From Neobacillus terrae (lineage in GTDB: Bacteria > Bacillota > Bacilli > Bacillales > Cytobacillaceae), in assembly GCF_011393025.1 (NCBI RefSeq), contig NZ_JAAOEO010000022.1, forward strand, positions 1-64,000: 64,000 bases of DNA, given 5' to 3'. The position numbers were made by a program, and so were the translations under genes. How positions within the stretch are numbered: the stretch's first letter is position 1; every line of letters starts with the position of its first letter. The notes below the pieces were generated by a model. The model did not search any database, was not told where the DNA came from, and saw only the letters and a program-made list of their open reading frames with translations. This document shows positions 16,282 through 25,729 of this stretch, in pieces.

Positions 16282-17769
16282 TTAATGGTTAAAGCTTCTT
16301 GGCTTTGATGAAGATTTTGCAGAGCTTCGCTTTTCACCGGATCTCGGCTTAAACGGAGCTTTCTTCCGGCGGTCGCGGTCGCCGCCTCCGCTAGAACGAT
16401 TATCACCATAGCTTCTCTTGCGGTCCTGAGGTTTACGGTCCCTTCGTTGAGCTTGAGGCTGTTCCTCTGTCAATTTAATCGGTGTAGTATCAGGTTCTTT
16501 TGTCAGCATTTTAAGAACTGCAGCAACAACTGTTTGCGGATCATTTTCCTCAAGAAGCTCCTGGGCAGCAGCTTTATAATAATGCAGGTTGTTGGACTCA
16601 ATTGTTGCTACAATTTTTTCAACAACTGCTTTTTGCTGGCCTTCAAGTGCCTCGTCAAGAGTTGGAGCATTCATTTTTTCCATCTTGCGTTTTGTAGTTC
16701 TTTCAACAACTGAAAGATAAGATTTTTCTCTCGGTGTTATAAAGGTTAAGGCAACACCCGTTTTTCCAGCACGGCCAGTACGTCCAATACGGTGAACATA
16801 GCTTTCCGGATCCTGCGGAATATCGAAGTTATAAACATGTGTAACGCCAGAAATATCAAGTCCCCTTGCCGCAACGTCTGTTGCCACAAGTATATCGATA
16901 TTGCCTTCTTTAAATTTACGAAGAACAGACATACGTTTTGCCTGGCTCAAGTCACCATGAATTCCCTCGGCAGTATATCCTCTAAGGTTTAAAGCTTCAG
17001 AAAGCTCATCAACCCGGCGCTTTGTACGGCCAAAAATAATCGCTAATTCAGGAGATTGAATATCAAGAAGCCTTGTTAGGACATCAAATTTATTCTTTTC
17101 CTGAACTTCAAGATAATATTGCTCAATGGAAGGAACAGTCATTTCTTTTGTCTTAACACGAACAATTTGTGGGTCCTTCATGAATCTTTCAGCCATTCTT
17201 TGGATTGGTGCCGGCATTGTTGCCGAGAATAGCAATGTTTGGCGCTCTGTTGGAATCTGAGCTAGAATCGCTTCAATGTCTTCGATAAAGCCCATGTTCA
17301 GCATTTCATCTGCTTCATCAAGGATAGCAGTGTGAACCTGGTCAAGCTTAAGGGTCTTTCTGTTAATATGGTCAAGAACACGTCCTGGTGTACCAACAAT
17401 GATATGCGGCGCTTTCTTCAATGAGCGGATTTGACGCCCAATGTCCTGGCCTCCGTAGATTGGTAGCACGCGAACCTTTTTGCCGCTGCCGATTTTATAA
17501 AGCTCCTCGGAAACCTGAATGGCAAGTTCACGAGTTGGGGCAATGATGATACCTTGAATCGCTTCTTTAGTAACATCAATCTTTTCTACCAATGGGATTC
17601 CAAATGCAGCTGTTTTTCCAGTACCTGTTTGCGCTTGTCCGATCAAATCCTTGTTTTCAAGGCTCAATGGAATCGTTTCAGACTGGATAGGGGTTGCTTC
17701 CTCAAAACCCATTTTGAGGACTGCTTTCAAAGTAGCCTGGCTAAGGCCTAATTCTTGAAACTTTGTCAA
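16282..17769 (-). CDS. cshA: DEAD-box RNA helicase CshA
   Basis: ATP-dependent RNA helicase of the degradosome and cold-adaptation type. The 495 residues carry the Q-motif ATPIQSETIPL, Walker A AQTGTGKTA, DEADEML, SAT, and HRIGRTGR, then a basic Arg/Ser/Gly-rich tail over the last ~50 residues. The start is probably TTG at 17769, ten bases behind AAGGAG; an ATG three codons upstream is only a base or two from that site. The similarity to B. subtilis CshA is high throughout the core. Confidence 0.96.
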   Translation of the reverse strand: MTKFQELGLSQATLKAVLKMGFEEATPIQSETIPLSLENKDLIGQAQTGTGKTAAFGIPLVEKIDVTKEAIQGIIIAPTRELAIQVSEELYKIGSGKKVRVLPIYGGQDIGRQIRSLKKAPHIIVGTPGRVLDHINRKTLKLDQVHTAILDEADEMLNMGFIEDIEAILAQIPTERQTLLFSATMPAPIQRMAERFMKDPQIVRVKTKEMTVPSIEQYYLEVQEKNKFDVLTRLLDIQSPELAIIFGRTKRRVDELSEALNLRGYTAEGIHGDLSQAKRMSVLRKFKEGNIDILVATDVAARGLDISGVTHVYNFDIPQDPESYVHRIGRTGRAGKTGVALTFITPREKSYLSVVERTTKRKMEKMNAPTLDEALEGQQKAVVEKIVATIESNNLHYYKAAAQELLEENDPQTVVAAVLKMLTKEPDTTPIKLTEEQPQAQRRDRKPQDRKRSYGDNRSSGGGDRDRRKKAPFKPRSGEKRSSAKSSSKPRSFNH

Positions 17770-18073
17770 TGTTTTCATTCTCCTTCATTTATCTTACTAT
17801 ATATAGTTTAAGTTTTAAGTGCTGATCCAATAAATTTAGACGCACGCAGCTTTCCTTAAGCTGGAGGGCCTTCAATATCCGAGAATTTTCGGACGGTGCA
17901 TGCAGCAAATTAAAGCCGAAATTATACTAACCCATCTAATTTTAGCAAAAAAGACATTCTCTTAAAAGAGTACGCCCGAGGTTACGTTTCTAGACACGTT
18001 GAGAATAATCTTAACACTTTTATTGGTTTATTGCAATAAAGTGGTACTTCTGAAAAACACAGGAAAAGATTTT

Positions 18074-18757
18074 TCACTTTAAAAAACCAAGTACTTGTGA
18101 GAAAAGGGCCTCTTTTTCATCACAATGGCAAATATGATGTTTTGAATTTCTAATATATGTTAGCTTCTTTTCTTTCGCCCCAATATTTGTATAAATATAT
18201 TCTGCACTTTTTAGAGGTACAATGCCGTCGCTTTCTCCCTGGGCAATGAGAGTGGGCACTTCCACCAATGGCAGCAGGGGCCTGGTAAAAGAAACTAGCC
18301 TGCGGAATTGCAGCGTGGCTTCTATTGGGGTCTGTGTTATTTTCCCTTTATATCGCAGAAATAATTCATTCTTCGTAATCTTTCCCTGTATAGCATCACG
18401 AAACATTTCCTTTAGATCAGCCGCAAGCTGAGGAGGATTAATATAATAAGCAGCAGCGCTCAGTAGAACAAGCTTTTCGACAGGATATTTCCCTGCCAGG
18501 TAGCTTGCAATTAACCGGCCCATCGAAAAACCTATTACATAAACCCTCTCACAGGATAATAATAATTTTTTTAATTCACTTTCTGCGTGTTCAATCCACT
18601 CCTGGTAGCGGATCCCTTTGAGGGAGAGGAATTCTCCGTGTCCAGGCAAAGTAGGCACAACAATTTTCCAGTCGGTCTTACTTAATAAAAATTCTGAAAG
18701 AGGCTCTACTTCCCAGGGAGCTCCGGTAAATCCATGGATACACAAACAGCCAATCAT
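18074..18757 (-). CDS. Carboxylesterase, alpha/beta hydrolase (Est30/YvaK-like)
   Basis: A 227-residue hydrolase starting with the oxyanion-hole segment CLCIHGFTGAPWE. The nucleophile elbow is GFSMGR near residue 95, the acid is in AQGESDGIVP, and the histidine is in NSKHHICHCDE near 213. These features fit the thermostable Est30 esterase family and B. subtilis YvaK; physiological substrate unknown. In the elbow, Arg follows GFSMG where the family usually has a second Gly. AGGTG precedes the ATG. It is a monocistronic gene between cshA and murF. Confidence 0.88.
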   Translation of the reverse strand: MIGCLCIHGFTGAPWEVEPLSEFLLSKTDWKIVVPTLPGHGEFLSLKGIRYQEWIEHAESELKKLLLSCERVYVIGFSMGRLIASYLAGKYPVEKLVLLSAAAYYINPPQLAADLKEMFRDAIQGKITKNELFLRYKGKITQTPIEATLQFRRLVSFTRPLLPLVEVPTLIAQGESDGIVPLKSAEYIYTNIGAKEKKLTYIRNSKHHICHCDEKEALFSQVLGFLK

Positions 18758-18780
18758 ATTAAATCACCTGGCAATTCTTA

Positions 18781-18958
18781 GAAAGACTTCGCATTCGGCA
18801 TGTCTTATTGGCGGGTGCCTATGTGTTGCTTTTCACGCTCAAAACGGTACAATCTCGAAAAAGTTTTGCTTTTCCTTCGTGAGAGTCAAGGTTGACGAAG
18901 CTTTCCTTGTTCTGTCCGTCGTGTGTTCAGAATTTCTGAATAGAGATACTGATTAGCT
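18781..18958. repeat. Intergenic repeat family R1, copy 1
   Basis: The copy shares GGCGGGTGCC, TTTTCACGCTCAAAACGG, a TCGAAAAAG hairpin block, GACGAAGCTTTCCTTGTTCT and the end CCGTCGTGTGTTCAGAATTT with copies at 34652 and 43076. It directly abuts the murF terminator. Confidence 0.8.
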
Positions 18959-18986
18959 AAAAAACCCATTCCGGTAAAGGGTACCC
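18958..18986 (-). terminator. Terminator of murF
   Basis: Minus-strand ACCCTTT and AATGGGT form a short stem around ACCGG, followed by TTTTTT. Confidence 0.7.
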
Positions 18987-19029
18987 TGTTTTTTTCCTTT
19001 TTAACCCATAAATTACTGCTGGATTTTAT

Positions 19030-20406
19030 TTATTTTTGCAATGAAGCAACAATTTCTTCAAGCTTCATTCCACGTGATGCCTTTACTAAAACCAGCGTTT
19101 TATCGTCAACATTTTGCTTCAATTGATCAATAAGCTCTGTTTTATCTGCAAAAGAGAATACCCTTTCTTTACCTAATGATCCTTGGGCTCCTTTGGCAAT
19201 ATGCCCACCCAATTGACCATAAGTAAAGAGCATGCTGATTTTTTCTGGATCAAGCATTTCTCCGATTTGATGATGATACTCTTCTTCCTGCGGTCCTAAT
19301 TCAAGCATGTCTCCAAGTACGAGAATTCTTTTTTCAAAACCTGACAAATTCGAAACCAGTTCAATTGCGGCAATCATGGAGGTCGGACTTGCATTGTACG
19401 CGTCATTAATGATTTTTTCCCCATGGGTGCCTTCTACCAGTTCCATCCTCATATTGGTTAACTTAATATTTTTTAAACCTGTACCCATTTCGTCAAAAGG
19501 AATTGAAAATTCATTTGCGATCAGCATCGCCGCCAAAGCATTTAAGATATTATGGGTGCCAAGCACAGGGAGATAAAATTCTTCCCTGGAACGGTTTGTT
19601 TTAAAGCTGTTGCCGTTTTCAGCCTGAATGATTTCAACTGGATAAAGGTGATTCCGCTCGCTTCTTCCAAATGTTTCAATTCGAATATTGCCTTTAAGCT
19701 CTTTAATCCGATCCATTAATAGAGGCTCATCACCGTGGAGAATAGCCAAACCGCCGTCTTTCAGCCCTTGCAGAATTTCAAGCTTTGCTTCTGCAATACC
19801 TTCTCTTGAACCAAGGTCAAGCATATGAGATTCCCCAATATTAGTTATGACAACAGCATCAGGGCGCGCCAGCTTTGTAAGAAATTCAATTTCTCCTCTG
19901 GCGCTCATTCCCATCTCAAGTACCGCTACCTCTGTTTCCTCAGAAAGTTTTAAAACAGTCAAAGGCAGGCCGATATGATTATTGTAATTACCTTCGGTTT
20001 TAAGGACCTTATATTTTAGCGATAGAAGCGCAAATGTCATATCCTTTGTAGTAGTTTTTCCGTTGCTTCCCGTTATACCTACTACCTTAACCGGCAGTTC
20101 TTCTCTATATTTTCTTGCCAGTTCCTGAAGTGCAATTAAACAGTCTTCAACAATAATAATAGGAAGATGCAAAGGAGGATTTGGAACATCACTTTGCCAT
20201 AAAGCTGCTGATGCTCCTTTTCTAATCGAATCCTCTACATACTTGTGGCCATCTGCCTTCTCCCCCTTAAAAGGAATAAACAGATTTCCTTTTTCAATTT
20301 TACGTGAATCGATGGATACTCCTGTAATTTCTGTATCCTGAAATGCGGTTATATCATTTAGGGCCGAAACCATTTTTGACACTTGTGCCAAAGAACGCTT
20401 AATCAT
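19030..20406 (-). CDS. murF: UDP-MurNAc-tripeptide--D-Ala-D-Ala ligase MurF
   Basis: Adds D-Ala-D-Ala to the UDP-MurNAc-tripeptide in the cytoplasm. The 458-residue Mur ligase has the ATP-binding VVGITGSNGKTTTKDM near residue 108, NYNNHIGLPLTVL, TNIGESHMLDLGS, and the C-terminal domain segment NDAYNASPTSM followed by LGDMLELG. The start is the ATG at 20406; the frame is open 23 codons further up without conservation. It follows ddl, which makes its dipeptide substrate. Confidence 0.97.
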   Translation of the reverse strand: MIKRSLAQVSKMVSALNDITAFQDTEITGVSIDSRKIEKGNLFIPFKGEKADGHKYVEDSIRKGASAALWQSDVPNPPLHLPIIIVEDCLIALQELARKYREELPVKVVGITGSNGKTTTKDMTFALLSLKYKVLKTEGNYNNHIGLPLTVLKLSEETEVAVLEMGMSARGEIEFLTKLARPDAVVITNIGESHMLDLGSREGIAEAKLEILQGLKDGGLAILHGDEPLLMDRIKELKGNIRIETFGRSERNHLYPVEIIQAENGNSFKTNRSREEFYLPVLGTHNILNALAAMLIANEFSIPFDEMGTGLKNIKLTNMRMELVEGTHGEKIINDAYNASPTSMIAAIELVSNLSGFEKRILVLGDMLELGPQEEEYHHQIGEMLDPEKISMLFTYGQLGGHIAKGAQGSLGKERVFSFADKTELIDQLKQNVDDKTLVLVKASRGMKLEEIVASLQK

Positions 20407-20593
20407 AGTGGCCTCCCTTTCCTTTCTTTTAAAGCTTATATGCCTTAATGCGGTAAATTCATGCACATCCATCAAGCTTTTAAAAAAGCCTTCGCTTACC
20501 GTGCAAGCAGAAAAACCTTTAAAGTTTGAGTTTATTAAAACGAATGGACACGGCGCTGCGGCCGTGTCACACGATGTTTAGTCATAGAGAATA

Positions 20594-21661
20594 TTAGAAT
20601 GTATACTTAATTTTTTGTTTTTCACCATGGCGTTCAACAGCAAGCTCTACCAGGCGCTCGATTAATTGAGGATATTCGACACCTGTGTGTTTCCATAGCA
20701 GAGGGAACATACTAAATGGCGTAAAGCCAGGCATTGTATTGACCTCATTGATAAATATTCTGCCATCTTTGGTTAAGAAAAAGTCTGCTCGGACCAGACC
20801 TGAACAATCAAGGGCTTTAAATGCCTTTATTGCCATCTTTTTGATCTCTTCGTACTGTTCTGCTTCTACATCTGCCGGGATAATTAAAGCAGTATCACCG
20901 TCTTCGTACTTCGCTTTATAGTCATAGAACTCTACCTTAGGAACAATCTCTCCGGCTACTGAGCACTCAGGAGAATCATTTCCCATGACGCCTACTTCTA
21001 TCTCACGAGCAGTGACTCCCTCTTCAATAATAATTTTACGGTCAAATTGGAAAGCCTCTTTAAACGCAGTCTCCAGCTCGCTGCGTGAAGTACATTTACT
21101 GATGCCTACACTAGATCCAAGATTTGCAGGTTTTACAAAACAAGGATAGCCAAGCTCAGCTTCCACCGTTTCATATGTCTTTTCTTTTTCCTGCTCCCAT
21201 TCACTTCTGATAAAGGCAGTGTATTTTACCTGTCCTAGACCAGCTTGTGCAAAGATATTCTTCATGATGACTTTATCCATACCTGCTGCAGAAGCAAGAA
21301 CACCGTTTCCTACATAAGGAAGATTGAGAAGCTCCAGCAGTCCCTGAACGGTTCCATCTTCACCATTCGGGCCATGCAGAAGCGGAAAAATGACATCCAT
21401 TGTGCTTCCTTCCTGGAATAAGGCAGGAGCAAGTGCGGAAGCCGTTCTACTATCCTCCTGGGAATATTCTAAAGCTTTAACATTTTCAACTGGACCTTGA
21501 AGCTGAGGACCTTTAACCCAATGTCCTTCTGTTGTTATGTAAATTGGATGAATTTCAAATTTTTCAAGATCAAGTGCTTTTATAACTGCAAGAGCAGTTT
21601 GCAAGGAAACTTTGTGTTCAGCCGATTTACCACCATACAATAAACCTAATTTTTTCTTCAT
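20594..21661 (-). CDS. ddl: D-alanine--D-alanine ligase
   Basis: Makes D-Ala-D-Ala, the substrate of MurF next door. The 355-residue ATP-grasp enzyme shows KLGLLYGGKSAEHKVSLQTA at the N-terminus, PLLHGPNGEDGTVQG, PCFVKPANLGSSVGIS, and the C-terminal NEVNTMPGFTPFSMFP that holds magnesium ligands. It is of the type with the longer N-domain found in bacilli. The ATG at 21661 follows ATTGGAGGTTCATT. A weak hairpin (GACACGGC/GCCGTGTC, 20547-20568) separates it from murF. Confidence 0.97.
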   Translation of the reverse strand: MKKKLGLLYGGKSAEHKVSLQTALAVIKALDLEKFEIHPIYITTEGHWVKGPQLQGPVENVKALEYSQEDSRTASALAPALFQEGSTMDVIFPLLHGPNGEDGTVQGLLELLNLPYVGNGVLASAAGMDKVIMKNIFAQAGLGQVKYTAFIRSEWEQEKEKTYETVEAELGYPCFVKPANLGSSVGISKCTSRSELETAFKEAFQFDRKIIIEEGVTAREIEVGVMGNDSPECSVAGEIVPKVEFYDYKAKYEDGDTALIIPADVEAEQYEEIKKMAIKAFKALDCSGLVRADFFLTKDGRIFINEVNTMPGFTPFSMFPLLWKHTGVEYPQLIERLVELAVERHGEKQKIKYTF

Positions 21662-21979
21662 AATGAACCTCCAATTAATCATCAGACATTTTTATTTTAC
21701 CATTTTATAAATGAAGTGCCTAAAGAAAACCTGACAAGATTTATATACCTTGAATTCTAGTTATTGTTAATTTTTTCAAAGCAGAATAATCTTCTTATGG
21801 TTTTTTCCTCAGCAATACTGTTTCCTCTTTCTTATTTTATGAAACATATTGCTTGCCTGAAAACTTGCTATCAAAAAATTGTCAAGATTATTCTCCAACC
21901 TCTTTTGAAAAATAAAGCTCTGTTAACCCCTTTTAATGTTGAATTTTTAAAAAGGTGTTAAATTTCATTGGTGATTTGC

Positions 21980-22032
21980 TCTATGTTGATTGGAGCGGAA
22001 GCCGGGAGACTCCTCCGGGGAAAGCGAGTCTC
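21980..22032 (+). repeat. GC-rich repeat family R3, truncated copy
   Basis: The block CTATGTTGATTGGAGCGGAA and following GGGAGACTCC...GGGGAAAGCGAGTC matches, in opposite orientation, the right part of the copy at 14447-14693. After about 22032 the match is lost. The rest of the gene-free 21662-22139 stretch is AT-rich and I see nothing else in it. Confidence 0.65.
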
Positions 22033-22139
22033 CTTTGTGCTCCTGCGCCCATAAAGTATTCGAAGAAGCCCACCTTCAGCTCGTCGCAAAGCCGCATGCA
22101 GCTGGTCACAGACGTCTCTCCTGGATTTCCTAAACGGCG

Positions 22140-22166
22140 AAAAAACGGCGCAATTTCACGCCGTTT
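22140..22166 (-). terminator. Terminator behind the SMR pair
   Basis: Minus-strand AACGGCG and CGCCGTT pair around a TGAAATTG loop and are followed by TTTTTT. Confidence 0.85.
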
Positions 22167-22167
22167 A

Positions 22168-22485
22168 TTATACGTTAATAAGCTTGAGACCCAAAACGCT
22201 GAAAATGATCATTGCGATAAATAAAATTCGTTTTTTATCTCTTGATTCCCCAAAGAAAAGCATACCCAAAATAACACTTCCGGCAGCTCCTATTCCGGTC
22301 CATATAGCATATCCTGTCCCAATCGGTATGGACAAAAGCGATTTAGAAAGAAAAAACAAGCTCAAAACACCTGAAACAATTGATAAAACAGTGAATTTAT
22401 GTACTTTAAATCCATCGGATAGTTTAGTAAAAATAACAAAACCAATTTCTCCACATCCGGCTAATAGTAAGAAAAACCAGGCCAT
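22168..22485 (-). CDS. SMR family small multidrug transporter, subunit 2
   Basis: A 105-residue, four-helix SMR protein. It has the helix-1 glutamate in AGCGEIGFVIFTKLSDGF, the GTGYAIWTGIGAAGSVILG segment of helix 3 and FFGESRDKKR. It is encoded one base into the stop of the partner gene (TAATG), so it is probably a heterodimer of the EbrAB/YkkCD/YvdRS kind. Whether it exports guanidinium or larger cations cannot be told. No guanidine riboswitch is visible upstream of the pair. Confidence 0.88.
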   Translation of the reverse strand: MAWFFLLLAGCGEIGFVIFTKLSDGFKVHKFTVLSIVSGVLSLFFLSKSLLSIPIGTGYAIWTGIGAAGSVILGMLFFGESRDKKRILFIAMIIFSVLGLKLINV

Positions 22486-22829
22486 TATTCTTTCTCCTCT
22501 GCAATTTCATTTTCGGGTCCGGAAGTGAGTTTTAATCCAATAATTCCGGCAATCAGCAGCCCAAGAAAGAAAATCTTGGTCAGTCCGATATGGTGGGCAA
22601 ATATCATCTCCACAACAACTGTACCTGCTGCTCCAATTCCGGTGAAAACAGCGTAGGCTGTACCTACCGGAATGGTCTTCATTGCTTTTGCAAATAAAAT
22701 AAAACTAAACATGATTAGTAGAACAGTAATTATACTAGGAACCGGCTTGGTGAAACCGTTCGAATATTTCATGCCATAAGCCCAGGCTATTTCACTTAAG
22801 CCCGCAACAAACAAATAAATCCAGGCCAT
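22485..22829 (-). CDS. SMR family small multidrug transporter, subunit 1
   Basis: The 114-residue first member of the pair has four helices, helix-1 glutamate in VAGLSEIAWAYGMKYSNGF, and GTAYAVFTGIGAAGTVVVEM. The Glu-Ile-Ala-Trp context is SugE/Gdx-like, and the C-terminus is a short acidic tail. AGGAGG precedes the ATG. The 83 bp upstream leader is too short and contains only the terminator of the preceding gene, so no ligand riboswitch is expected. Confidence 0.88.
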   Translation of the reverse strand: MAWIYLFVAGLSEIAWAYGMKYSNGFTKPVPSIITVLLIMFSFILFAKAMKTIPVGTAYAVFTGIGAAGTVVVEMIFAHHIGLTKIFFLGLLIAGIIGLKLTSGPENEIAEEKE

Positions 22830-22877
22830 TTTTTGTACCTCCTAATCTGCGATGTTCCCGGATAATTCCTCTTAAGC

Positions 22878-22908
22878 TAAAAAATCTCCCTTTATGCCGG
22901 GGAGATTT
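22878..22908 (-). terminator. Terminator between the unknown gene and the SMR pair
   Basis: Minus-strand AAATCTCCC and GGGAGATTT form a 9-bp stem followed by a T-run. Confidence 0.9.
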
Positions 22909-22912
22909 TGCT

Positions 22913-23689
22913 TTAATCCAAAAATAATTTCCATTCTTTTGTTTTTTTATCAAAAACCATTTTAGCATGGCACTGTTTCTTATTTAGCTGGCTATACTCA
23001 TCATACATATCATCCATATTAGCGTAGTCTCCAATTACCCAGATAGGAATTTCAACCTTGCCTCTTTGGTGAAGTGCGTCTTTTATCGAGATACAGATTC
23101 CTTCCTTCATAAATGGTGTCAGAGAAAGAAGAATTTCTTTATTTACATCTGGATATGTCCGCTTCTTCTTAATACCCAACATGGTTTTTTCCTGCTTTAA
23201 ATGTCCCATCTTACTAGCAATAGCCGAACTCAGCAGTGTAAATAGATCCTTAAAACTTCGATAATAAGTCTTATTAAACCAGCCATCGTCATGCGCAAGA
23301 TAAACAAAGCGGTTACCCAGTTTGTTATAAAAAGGCGGTTTTAAATGGTGCTTTAAATGTCCCAGGTACAAAAGTTCAGCAATCTCCTGCCCGCTTAATT
23401 GATTTAAGTCCTCTTCCTCTATAAAATCAATCCAGCAAAAGTTCCCATACCCGTGAACGCCGTCATTTACAAGCTTCTTAATTTTATCACTTGGAGCATA
23501 CTGTAAAAGCGTATGCATGTTTAATTCCGAATCATCAAAACGGTGCTTTAATAAAAGCAGATGGTTTAAAGAACCTGAAAAAGCATCGGCAAATTCCTCG
23601 AATTCTATGCCATATGAAATTACATATTGCTCTGTTTGATTTAAATGAACATAGATGAGATCCCGTATCTCTTGATTGTGCTTTTTCAA
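22913..23689 (-). CDS. Unrecognised 258-residue cytosolic protein
   Basis: I do not recognise this family. The protein starts at TTG (23689) behind GGAGGAATTTTGC and is soluble, with no signal peptide or membrane helix. It has a His/Asp-rich middle: HGYGNFCWIDFIEEEDLN near 100, LGHLKHHLKPPFYNKLGNRF near 130-150, and LAHDDGWFNKTYYRS near 155-170. The C-terminus contains IPIWVIGDYANMDDMYDEYS and an MVFDKKTKEWKLFLD strand. A good ribosome binding site, own terminator and an intact frame argue that it is a real gene. Confidence 0.8.
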   Translation of the reverse strand: MKKHNQEIRDLIYVHLNQTEQYVISYGIEFEEFADAFSGSLNHLLLLKHRFDDSELNMHTLLQYAPSDKIKKLVNDGVHGYGNFCWIDFIEEEDLNQLSGQEIAELLYLGHLKHHLKPPFYNKLGNRFVYLAHDDGWFNKTYYRSFKDLFTLLSSAIASKMGHLKQEKTMLGIKKKRTYPDVNKEILLSLTPFMKEGICISIKDALHQRGKVEIPIWVIGDYANMDDMYDEYSQLNKKQCHAKMVFDKKTKEWKLFLD

Positions 23690-23709
23690 AGCAAAATTCC
23701 TCCAGTCTT

Positions 23710-23815
23710 AAGAAAAGCGCAAGCGGCCGTTTTGGGACAGATGGCTGGGGCACGACAGCAGAGATATAAGTCTTTGCTGACTGGAATGGCCCCCCAGTTG
23801 CGGGCGCTGAAGCCA
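23710..23815. repeat. Intergenic repeat family R2, short copy
   Basis: Left end AGAAAAGCGCAAGCGGCC and right end CGGGCGCTGAAGCC correspond to the ends of the long copies at 15826 and 41375, but the middle is only about 70 bp and lacks the double stem-loop core. Confidence 0.7.
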
Positions 23816-24019
23816 AAAAATATTTGAAAACCTATAAGTTGGATATTAGATATTCAATAATAACATTAGTCCTAAACAAGTCCTTAACTATTTTACCAAA
23901 AAACAGAAAAAATAACTTATTTCAATTGTTTTACATTTCCTCGGACTAAAAGAACTATGCCCGGGGCCTTTTTTTAGCCAATCAAAATTTATAAATATAT
24001 CTGAAAGCACGACGAACAT

Positions 24020-24112
24020 GATTAGAAAAACTTGGCATTCGCGAAGTCCTTTTTGGCGGATGCCTTTGCTTTGCCTCGCACGAAGAAAAGCATCGCCTTT
24101 CGAGAATGTGCC
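24020..24112. repeat. Intergenic repeat family R1, rearranged copy
   Basis: The left end ATTAGAAAAACTTGGCATTC matches 34652-34670, but the stem-loop core (24075-24112) is present in the opposite orientation: CCTCGCACGAAGAAAAGCAT is the reverse complement of the core block at 34740. The right end is missing. Between it and mgtE (to 24331) I see no M-box magnesium riboswitch. Confidence 0.7.
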
Positions 24113-24331
24113 TTTGATTGTGATAACAACTGTGGCTCGGAAATCGTCAGTTTTAATGAAATGGAATAAATCCTTACGTTTTGAACAAACCCTGCTTGTG
24201 GAATAATAATGAAAGCAAGTATTCTTTGATAGTTCACCATAGTTTGCCCTGAACCATTTCAAATTTTTCATTATTTACATAAATGAGTGATATTATTAGA
24301 GATACTGTCCAGAAGAAGGGAGCGTGATACC

Positions 24332-25690
24332 TTGATTAAAAATATGAATAAGAATCAAATTTCACTATCCGTCATTAAAACTTTAAAAGAAAATAAGAAA
24401 AAAGACTTTGAAGCCATTATTGATGAGCTCCAGCCTTATGATATGGCGAAAATTTTTGAAAATCTTACTGAAAAACACCAAACCCGATTTCTTCTGTTTC
24501 TGAAAATAGATCGGATAGCTGATTTAATGGAAGAATTGGATAAAAAAGAACAGCTAGAGGTTTTAAATAAACTCGGACTCGAAAAATCCTCAAAGGTCCT
24601 GGATTTAATGGACAATGACGATTTGGCAAGCTTTTTGGAAGAGCTATCCCCTGAAAAAGTCCATTCTTATCTGTCCGGAATGAAAACGGAAGATTCCGCA
24701 TTTATACAGAGTATGATGAATTACCCTCAAGAAACGGCTGGAAGACTAATGACCAATCGTTTCGTGTGGATTCGCAATTATTATACAGTTGTGGAAGCTG
24801 TTGGTAAAATGAAAGCATTTGCCAAGCTTGCAGAAACCTTAAATTATTTATACGTAATTGATGAAGAACGTAAGCTTGTAGGAGTTGTGTCCTACCGGGA
24901 TCTTCTTTTGGCAGAGCCCGATGAAACCATACAAAATATTATGTATGAAAGGGTTATTTACGTAACCGCAGATACAGACCAGGAGGAAGTCGCTAGAATG
25001 GCGGAAAGATATGACTTCCTTGCTATTCCCGTTGTTGATGAAGAACATGTTTTGGTCGGAATTATCACCGTTGATGATATTATTGACGTTGTAATCAGGG
25101 AAGCAAATGAGGATATTGAAAAATTATCCGCTTCCGGAAAATCAATTGATTTTGATACTAAAGCCCTCACGGCTGCCTGGCGCCGGCTTCCATGGCTTAT
25201 CCTTTTGCTTTTTATCGGGCTGGTTTCAGGAAAGATTATCAGCGGTTACGAAACTACCCTGCATAAGGTAGTAGCACTTGCTTTCTTTATGCCAATGATA
25301 GCCGGTATGACAGGGAATACTGGAACACAGTCACTTGCTGTAGTAGTAAGAGGGTTAATCTCACATGATATAGAAAAGAAAATTGTCCTCCGGCTAGTTA
25401 CCCGTGAATTGGGTGTCGGTCTTACAATTGGACTGATTTGTGGCATTCTCATTTCAATTATTGCTTACATCTGGCAGGGCAGTCTTGTCCTTGGAGCAGT
25501 TGTCGGGTGCTCCCTCTTCTTTACATTAATTATTGGAACCTTGGCTGGCACAGTCATTCCTTTATTGCTTTACAAATTAAAAATCGACCCGGCCGTAGCC
25601 TCCGGTCCACTAATTACCACATTAAACGACATCTTTTCCTTGGTAACCTACTTTGGCATCGCAACGGCATTCATTAACTATTTAACGTAA
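24332..25690 (+). CDS. mgtE: Magnesium transporter MgtE
   Basis: MgtE is a homodimeric Mg2+ channel gated by its own cytosolic domains. From the TTG at 24332 (behind GGGAG) it has 452 residues: MgtE_N helical domain (1-135), tandem CBS domains (about 138-260, with FLAIPVVDEEHVLVGIITVDDIID), a plug helix, and five membrane helices from ~285 with MPMIAGMTGNTGTQSLAVVVRG and the C-terminal TTLNDIFSLVTYFGIA. An ATG four codons later is a less favoured start. Monocistronic, with its own terminator. Confidence 0.95.
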   Translation: MIKNMNKNQISLSVIKTLKENKKKDFEAIIDELQPYDMAKIFENLTEKHQTRFLLFLKIDRIADLMEELDKKEQLEVLNKLGLEKSSKVLDLMDNDDLASFLEELSPEKVHSYLSGMKTEDSAFIQSMMNYPQETAGRLMTNRFVWIRNYYTVVEAVGKMKAFAKLAETLNYLYVIDEERKLVGVVSYRDLLLAEPDETIQNIMYERVIYVTADTDQEEVARMAERYDFLAIPVVDEEHVLVGIITVDDIIDVVIREANEDIEKLSASGKSIDFDTKALTAAWRRLPWLILLLFIGLVSGKIISGYETTLHKVVALAFFMPMIAGMTGNTGTQSLAVVVRGLISHDIEKKIVLRLVTRELGVGLTIGLICGILISIIAYIWQGSLVLGAVVGCSLFFTLIIGTLAGTVIPLLLYKLKIDPAVASGPLITTLNDIFSLVTYFGIATAFINYLT

Positions 25691-25699
25691 ACATTAGTA

Positions 25700-25729
25700 A
25701 AGCACACCTGAAAATGGGTGTGCTTTTTT
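25700..25729 (+). terminator. Terminator of mgtE
   Basis: AAGCACACC and GGGTGTGCTT pair around a GAAAAT-type loop, followed by TTTTT. Confidence 0.9.

Noticed and set aside
22830..22912. Guanidine (ykkC) riboswitch in front of the SMR pair, or a sigma-B site GCTTAA-N12-GGGAAC
   Set aside because: The leader is too short and filled by a terminator; the promoter-like motif has too many mismatches.
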